DNA of 64,000 bases, from positions 13,245 through 77,244 of the forward strand of contig CAYFWF010000059.1 of the NCBI GenBank assembly GCA_964346815.1, written 5' to 3'. Shown in pieces: positions 59,876-64,000 of the stretch (position 1 is its first letter; each line of letters opens with the position of its first letter). A program made the position numbers and the translations under genes. The notes beneath the pieces are model-generated. The model was not told the DNA's origin. It searched no databases and saw only the letters and a program-made list of their open reading frames with translations. Source of the DNA: CAYFWF01 sp964346815. GTDB taxonomy: Bacteria; Acidobacteriota; Aminicenantia; Aminicenantales; Aminicenantaceae.

Positions 59876-60562
59876 TCAAAAGGTATAGCTCAGACTGGCA
59901 TGGATGCTCAAGCGATGCTGTGATTTTTTGAAGTCAGGGGAATAGATGGCGGGGTAGAGCACCTGGAAGTCCTCAGGATAGTTGAAAAAACTCATATAGT
60001 CTTTGATTTCCAGGAACGTAGAGAGATGCTGGGAGAGTATGAATCTAATCCCGGCTCCGAAGTTTAAAAAAAGCTTTGTGCGGGAGCGAAGGTTTGTGGG
60101 TCTCAAAGTAACTGCTCCCAGGCCAATTGTCACAAAAGGAGAGATCCGATTGAGCGGAAAATAGAAGAGGGTGTTTCCACTATAATAAAAGCTTTCCGTG
60201 TCCGAGACTTTGGTTTTACCCAGGGGGATGCCAGCCAAACCAATCCCAACTTCATTTATTATTTCTGAGCGGCTGTAATTAAATGATCCTTGAAGTTCGA
60301 TTTGATCTGTGATCATGTACCCCAAGGCCAGTCCGAATGAAGCACCTTTATTCTCGAGGGATACAATTATTTCTGGGACATCGGCTGTGTTAGGAAGAGG
60401 ATTGAGCCTTCCGAATGTCGTATTGAACAGAAAGCCTCCAGAAAGAGTCAGTGAGAAAGATTGGGATCGAGGCTGAGCCAATGAGAGAACAGCAAGACAA
60501 AAGAGAAAGATGAAGGCTGTAAAGAAGATGTGTATCTTTGATTTTGAATTCCTCATCTCCAA
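59876..60562 (-). CDS. Small outer-membrane beta-barrel protein
   Basis: A protein of about 228 residues with a signal peptide ending VLSLAQ and then alternating amphipathic strands (FSLTLSGGFLFN, SFGLALGYMITDQIELQG, SPFVTIGLGAVTLRP, LFLNFGAGIRFILS) ending in HASLSYTF, whose terminal Phe is the usual outer-membrane insertion signal. About eight strands fit an OmpA/OmpX-like barrel. The start may be TTG at 60562 or ATG at 60556; neither has an ideal ribosome site. It converges on the kinase gene. Function unknown. Confidence 0.8.
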   Translation of the reverse strand: MEMRNSKSKIHIFFTAFIFLFCLAVLSLAQPRSQSFSLTLSGGFLFNTTFGRLNPLPNTADVPEIIVSLENKGASFGLALGYMITDQIELQGSFNYSRSEIINEVGIGLAGIPLGKTKVSDTESFYYSGNTLFYFPLNRISPFVTIGLGAVTLRPTNLRSRTKLFLNFGAGIRFILSQHLSTFLEIKDYMSFFNYPEDFQVLYPAIYSPDFKKSQHRLSIHASLSYTF

Positions 60563-60619
60563 TAAGTTAACGCATAATGTTGCACTTTGGTTGCTTTTGA
60601 TATCAAGCCGCTTGCTCTT

Positions 60620-60706
60620 TTCCTTTCCATCTAGAAGGATGCTGACCCTGGTATTACTGAGGTAGCGGACGCACGTAAAAGACTGGCTGGGTTGAAGGGA
60701 CCTTAG
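60620..60706 (+). pseudogene. Relic of a kinase-TPR gene C-terminus (copy 1)
   Basis: The frame reads FLSI, TAG, then KDADPGITEVADARKRLAG and LKGP, stop. It aligns with FLDLWKDADPGIAEVEDARK in the intact gene at 56720, with the Trp codon TGG changed to TAG. No homology is visible further upstream. A 7-bp hairpin ttgctcc/ggagcaa (60708-60714, 60726-60732) follows the stop. Confidence 0.75.
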
Positions 60707-60707
60707 A

Positions 60708-61140
60708 TTGCTCCATGTCTGGTACGGAGCAAGCTACCCGCTAAATGTGCAAATAGGTACTATTTTGCAGGCATTAACTTCCAGCTAATGGTTAGATATA
60801 GGTACCAGATAGTTTGCTCTGAAAACAGCACTATATAGCACATTTCCGGGCTAAAACTGGCATTTTTCATGCAGGTTTCTGATAGCTATACCTAGGTTGT
60901 AGTTTCTACTTGAAGACTTCCCTTTGTCCCCCCAGCGGTTCTTTATTTTAATAAAATCCCCTCTTTCATATGCAAGATATATTCATTGCCTATAAAGAAA
61001 AATTTAACATCTTATATCATGTACTTGGTGTAGAAGTTGCGTCTAATGATTAGACATAAGGGATTTAAAATCCCTAGAGAGAAAATTACAGCATCCTTGT
61101 GAAGTAGACAAAGCCAGTATCTTTGTGAAGTATCAGTCAT
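60708..61140. other. AT-rich intergenic sequence with palindromes
   Basis: No gene is visible. It contains, in order, the relic's hairpin (60708-60732), a GTCTAAT-G-ATTAGAC palindrome (61041-61055) related to the one at 56494, a second palindrome AGGGATTT-A-AAATCCCT (61059-61075) which on the minus strand may end the permease transcript, and two direct copies of ttgtgaagta just before the permease stop. Confidence 0.5.
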
Positions 61141-63537
61141 TCATTCATACCGCAAGGAATCGACGGGATTGGCCACAGCGGCTTTAATAGATTGATAGCT
61201 GACTGTACAAAGCGCAAAAACAAAAGCCAGTAAACCCGACAGGATGAAAATTTCGATTCCTATACCTGTTTTATAAACAAAGTTCTGAAGCCATCTGCTC
61301 ATGACGAAATAGCCAATCGGCCAGGCGATAACTGCCGCCAAGGCTAAACATTTCATATATTCTTTTGCCAGAAGGACAATGATATTCTGGAAATCAGCCC
61401 CAAGGATTTTTCGTATACTGATCTCTTTTCTTTTCTGTTCCAAGAGGAAAGAGGCCAGTCCGAACAAACCTAGACATGCGATAGAGAGGGCTAGAAAAGT
61501 GAATATATTGAAACTCTCCCCTAATCTTTGTTCGGCTTTGTAAATCTTGTCAATCCTTTCATCCAAAAAACCAGGTTGAAAAGGGAATTCAGGCGAAAAT
61601 GTTTTCCATTTTTCTTCAATGAACGCTAAGGTCCTTGGGATATTGCTAGGATTGACCTTTACGGAAAAATAATCCATTCCTCTGCTTTCATAAAAGACGA
61701 ATACTAGAGGATCGATCCTCCAGTGAAGCGATTGAAAGTTAAAATCCTTTGTCACTCCTATGATTGTCCATTCCTGCCCCTGGACAAAAAGCCTTCTTCC
61801 CACTGGATCATCCCAACCCAGATTTCTTGCTGCTGTTTCATTTAAAACAACAGCCTGTTTTTTATCTATGGGGAACTCTGCAGAAAAGTTTCTACCCTTT
61901 TCAATCTTGATGTCATAGACACTAAAAAAATCATAATCGACAAAAGTGAAATTCATTTCAGATGCCCTTCGTTCCCCCTGACTGTCCCATTCAACAGTAG
62001 AGGATCTTCGTATTGTTGTGGGCAAATCTAATGAAGCTGTAATTCCCAGTATATCGGGATTTTTCAACAGTTCCTTTTTAAAAGGCTCTGGATTTCTTTT
62101 CAGATTCATATCCATGGTATAGACTGTGACGATCTGTTCTTTATCGAATCCAAGATCTCTGTTTCTTATGTAATTGAGCTGGTTGTGGATCACAAAAGTG
62201 CAGACAAGCAGAATAATCGACACGACAAACTGGACCACGACCAGAGAATTTCTGAACACCGCTGAGCTTTTGGTACCGATTCTCAATGTTCCTTTGATGA
62301 TCTGGATAGGTTGAAATGAAGAAACGAGAAAAGCCGGATAGCTTCCGGATAAGAGTCCTGCGAAGATTGTGATACTCAAAAATATTAACAGCAAATCCAG
62401 GTTGTGAAAAAGATTTAATGTCAGGTCCCTTTCTATCATAGAACTGAATGCCGGTAACACAAGATCGACAGCTAAAAGTGAAATTAATAGAGCAAGGATT
62501 GAAAAAATCAAAGATTCGCCTAAAAACTGCCTGACAAGCTGGGACTTATTTGCCCCCACAACTTTTCTCATGCCGACTTCAACAGCCCTTTTTGCCGATC
62601 GGGCTACAGAAAGGTTTATGTAATTCAAGCAGGCGATAATCAGGATGAAAAAAGCAATGGCTGAAAACATATAAATGAGTCTCATGTCACTGTTCGTTTC
62701 AAGCTCAAACCTCATATTCCCACCTAGATGAATATCTGGCAGAGGCTGGAGATGCATTTTTTCTGATTCCGAATCTTCGCCTTTATATTTTCTTAAGAAT
62801 GCGGGAAATTTTCCCTCAAGGCCTTTTGGTTCTGTGTGCGGATTAAGTTTCACATATGTTTTGGGTTCATAATAGCTCCACGTTTCAACAGAAGCTTTTC
62901 CTCCTCTCTTTAGGGAATACATCGTGTTATAAGAGAGCAAAAAATCGAACGTGAAATGAGAATTTTTAGGGATGTTTTTCAGAACACCTCTTATTTTGTA
63001 GTCATATTTTTTAACCGAGTACCATTCTTTGATCTGAATGATTTTGCCAATGGGATCCTCGTTACCGAAATATTTCTCAGCCATTTCCTGAGTGAGAAGT
63101 GCAGAAAAGGGCTCTTTCAAGGCAGTAGACATTTCTCCTGAATTAAGCGGAAATGAAAAGATATCCAAGAAATCTTGATCGGCAAAGTAGATGCCTTCTT
63201 CATAGAAGCGTTTTCCACCGTACTCAACCACTCCAACTTCATCATTCTTTTTCACCCTCGTCGATTTGATAACTTCAGGAAAATCTTCTTTTAATGACGC
63301 AGCCAGTGGATGTTCGGAGGAATTGGACCAGGTGGTATCTCCTTGATGTTCTCTCAGAACACGATAAATATGAGGGGCATTTTCATGATACTTATCGTAG
63401 CTGAATTCATACTTGACAAAAAGAAGTATCACTATACTGCAGGAAAGGCCGATGGCCAGACTGGCAATGTTGATCAGAGAATAGCCTTTTTGTTCTTTTA
63501 TGTTTCTTAAAGTGACTTTAATATAATTTTTTAGCAT
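61141..63537 (-). CDS. FtsX/MacB-like ABC transporter permease, two-FtsX-domain type
   Basis: A 798-residue permease with eight predicted membrane helices. Layout: TM near residues 20-41 after NYIKVTLRNIKEQKGYS, MacB-type periplasmic domain, first FtsX domain (about 290-405, with ARSAKRAVEVGMRKVVGANK), a second N-terminal-type TM (VVVQFVVSIILLVCTFVI), a second periplasmic domain, and the final FtsX domain (about 675-798, with LLEQKRKEISIRKILGAD). Such long permeases occur in large families in Aminicenantes and Bacteroidota and usually work with a separate LolD/MacB-like ATPase, not found here. Substrate unknown. A kinase-tail relic lies on each side. Confidence 0.93.
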   Translation of the reverse strand: MLKNYIKVTLRNIKEQKGYSLINIASLAIGLSCSIVILLFVKYEFSYDKYHENAPHIYRVLREHQGDTTWSNSSEHPLAASLKEDFPEVIKSTRVKKNDEVGVVEYGGKRFYEEGIYFADQDFLDIFSFPLNSGEMSTALKEPFSALLTQEMAEKYFGNEDPIGKIIQIKEWYSVKKYDYKIRGVLKNIPKNSHFTFDFLLSYNTMYSLKRGGKASVETWSYYEPKTYVKLNPHTEPKGLEGKFPAFLRKYKGEDSESEKMHLQPLPDIHLGGNMRFELETNSDMRLIYMFSAIAFFILIIACLNYINLSVARSAKRAVEVGMRKVVGANKSQLVRQFLGESLIFSILALLISLLAVDLVLPAFSSMIERDLTLNLFHNLDLLLIFLSITIFAGLLSGSYPAFLVSSFQPIQIIKGTLRIGTKSSAVFRNSLVVVQFVVSIILLVCTFVIHNQLNYIRNRDLGFDKEQIVTVYTMDMNLKRNPEPFKKELLKNPDILGITASLDLPTTIRRSSTVEWDSQGERRASEMNFTFVDYDFFSVYDIKIEKGRNFSAEFPIDKKQAVVLNETAARNLGWDDPVGRRLFVQGQEWTIIGVTKDFNFQSLHWRIDPLVFVFYESRGMDYFSVKVNPSNIPRTLAFIEEKWKTFSPEFPFQPGFLDERIDKIYKAEQRLGESFNIFTFLALSIACLGLFGLASFLLEQKRKEISIRKILGADFQNIIVLLAKEYMKCLALAAVIAWPIGYFVMSRWLQNFVYKTGIGIEIFILSGLLAFVFALCTVSYQSIKAAVANPVDSLRYE

Positions 63538-63811
63538 GCCCTTCCACTCCTCGGCTCAAATATAGGCAATAAATGTGCCATTGATCTCGCCTCAGTATGA
63601 TTTGGGATATTCAAACGCGTTTCAAACAATGTGTATCATTATTTAACACTTAATGTTCGTGTTCGAACAGATAACAATATTCCCCTTATCAACTTTGAAG
63701 CAGAGAACAGTCCGGATTCCGTTGCTTTATAATCCAGCCTTAACCTTCTGTTTTGCATGTGTTCCGTTTCAGCTAAATTCGGGCAACTTATGATATTTCC
63801 GAATCTGCAGA
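63538..63811. other. Upstream region of the permease with short palindromes
   Basis: No gene is seen. Two perfect 10-bp palindromes, AAACGCGTTT (63613-63622) and TGTTCGAACA (63660-63669), lie 75-135 bases upstream of the permease start and may bind a regulator. I cannot name a promoter with confidence. Confidence 0.35.
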
Positions 63812-63910
63812 TGGTTTAAGAAATTAATCACCCTCTGGATAGACGCTGATTTAGGTATAGCTGAGGTGGGGGATGCGAGGAAGAGGCTGGCTGGGTTGAA
63901 GAATCAGTAG
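63812..63910 (+). pseudogene. Relic of a kinase-TPR gene C-terminus (copy 2)
   Basis: The frame reads WFKKLITLWIDADLGIAEVG, then DARKRLAGLKNQ, stop, aligning with HFEKFLDLWKDADPGIAEVE followed by DARKRLAVLK of the gene at 56720. Nothing of the kinase or of earlier TPRs is recognisable upstream, where sequence is shared with the permease's 5' region. It has no start codon context. Confidence 0.72.
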
Positions 63911-64000
63911 ATATACCTACCCATTTCTTTCAAAAATAAAATCCCTTTTCCCACTATTCTATGCAAAAAAATCTGCCGGCTGTGTCAGCAAAAAACAAAC

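Overview
This window is a bacterial chromosome segment of moderate GC with dense coding on both strands, no rRNA, no intact tRNA, no CRISPR array and no recognisable transposase. Inferred from gene style, not from any search, the best guess is a member of Candidatus Aminicenantes or a close Acidobacteriota-like lineage. The style markers are zinc-ribbon Ser/Thr kinases with TolB-like and TPR modules, a long two-domain FtsX/MacB-type permease, many secreted lipoprotein glycosidases and sulfatase-fold enzymes, and SYLF and PilZ proteins. Promoters of the TTGACA-17-TATAAT type are easy to see before several genes, and starts are mostly ATG with GGAGG-like ribosome sites; TTG starts at 23438 and 51896 and a GTG start at 2132 are supported by well-placed Shine-Dalgarno sequences.

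Layout. 12-3402 (minus): a YtrA-type GntR regulator, an ABC ATPase and three tandem paralogous permeases, driven by a near-consensus promoter whose -10 lies inside a perfect 25-bp palindrome. 3858-18906: mostly single secreted or metabolic genes: sialate O-acetylesterase, SYLF protein, class C beta-lactamase-like hydrolase, thioredoxin-reductase-like flavoprotein, Tat-exported Fe-S aldo/keto reductase, a duplicated His-containing helical protein, a GH2 glycosidase, a LolA-like protein, a zinc-ribbon kinase-TolB-TPR protein and a kynurenine-formamidase-like cyclase. 19186-23210: an operon of an SH3/coiled-coil/beta-barrel protein, a secreted subtilase and a second SH3 protein. 23438-27237: a GT81-like glycosyltransferase convergent with a trehalose-6-phosphate synthase/phosphatase fusion, suggesting compatible solutes. 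27657-41879: an RpoD-like sigma factor, three sulfatase-fold enzymes with Thr where sulfatases have Cys or Ser, a GT9 and a GT39-like glycosyltransferase, an MscS channel and a GH29 fucosidase; surface-glycan construction or modification is the likely theme. 42073-50117: a beta-propeller protein, a Na+/solute symporter with a URO-D-type methyltransferase, a PilZ protein and a Dcp-type peptidase. 50124-56058 (minus): etfBA, then the housekeeping cluster yceD-rpmF-plsX-fabG-acpP-fabF, which lacks fabH and fabD.

The right end (56059-64000) differs: it is more AT-rich, has a truncated tRNA-Arg 3' half next to its own inverted copy, paired GTCTAA palindromes, a second kinase-TolB-TPR gene with mosaic composition, an outer-membrane barrel protein, an FtsX-type permease, and two decayed tails of further kinase-TPR genes. 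It looks like a recombining region of paralogous signalling genes.

Items most worth following up: the kinase-TolB-TPR genes and their relics; the four-copy dispersed 31-bp repeat; the Thr-type sulfatase-fold/glycosyltransferase cluster; the duplicated protein with an exact 104-residue His periodicity; the SH3-protease-SH3 operon; and the thioredoxin-reductase-like protein without NADPH-binding motifs.
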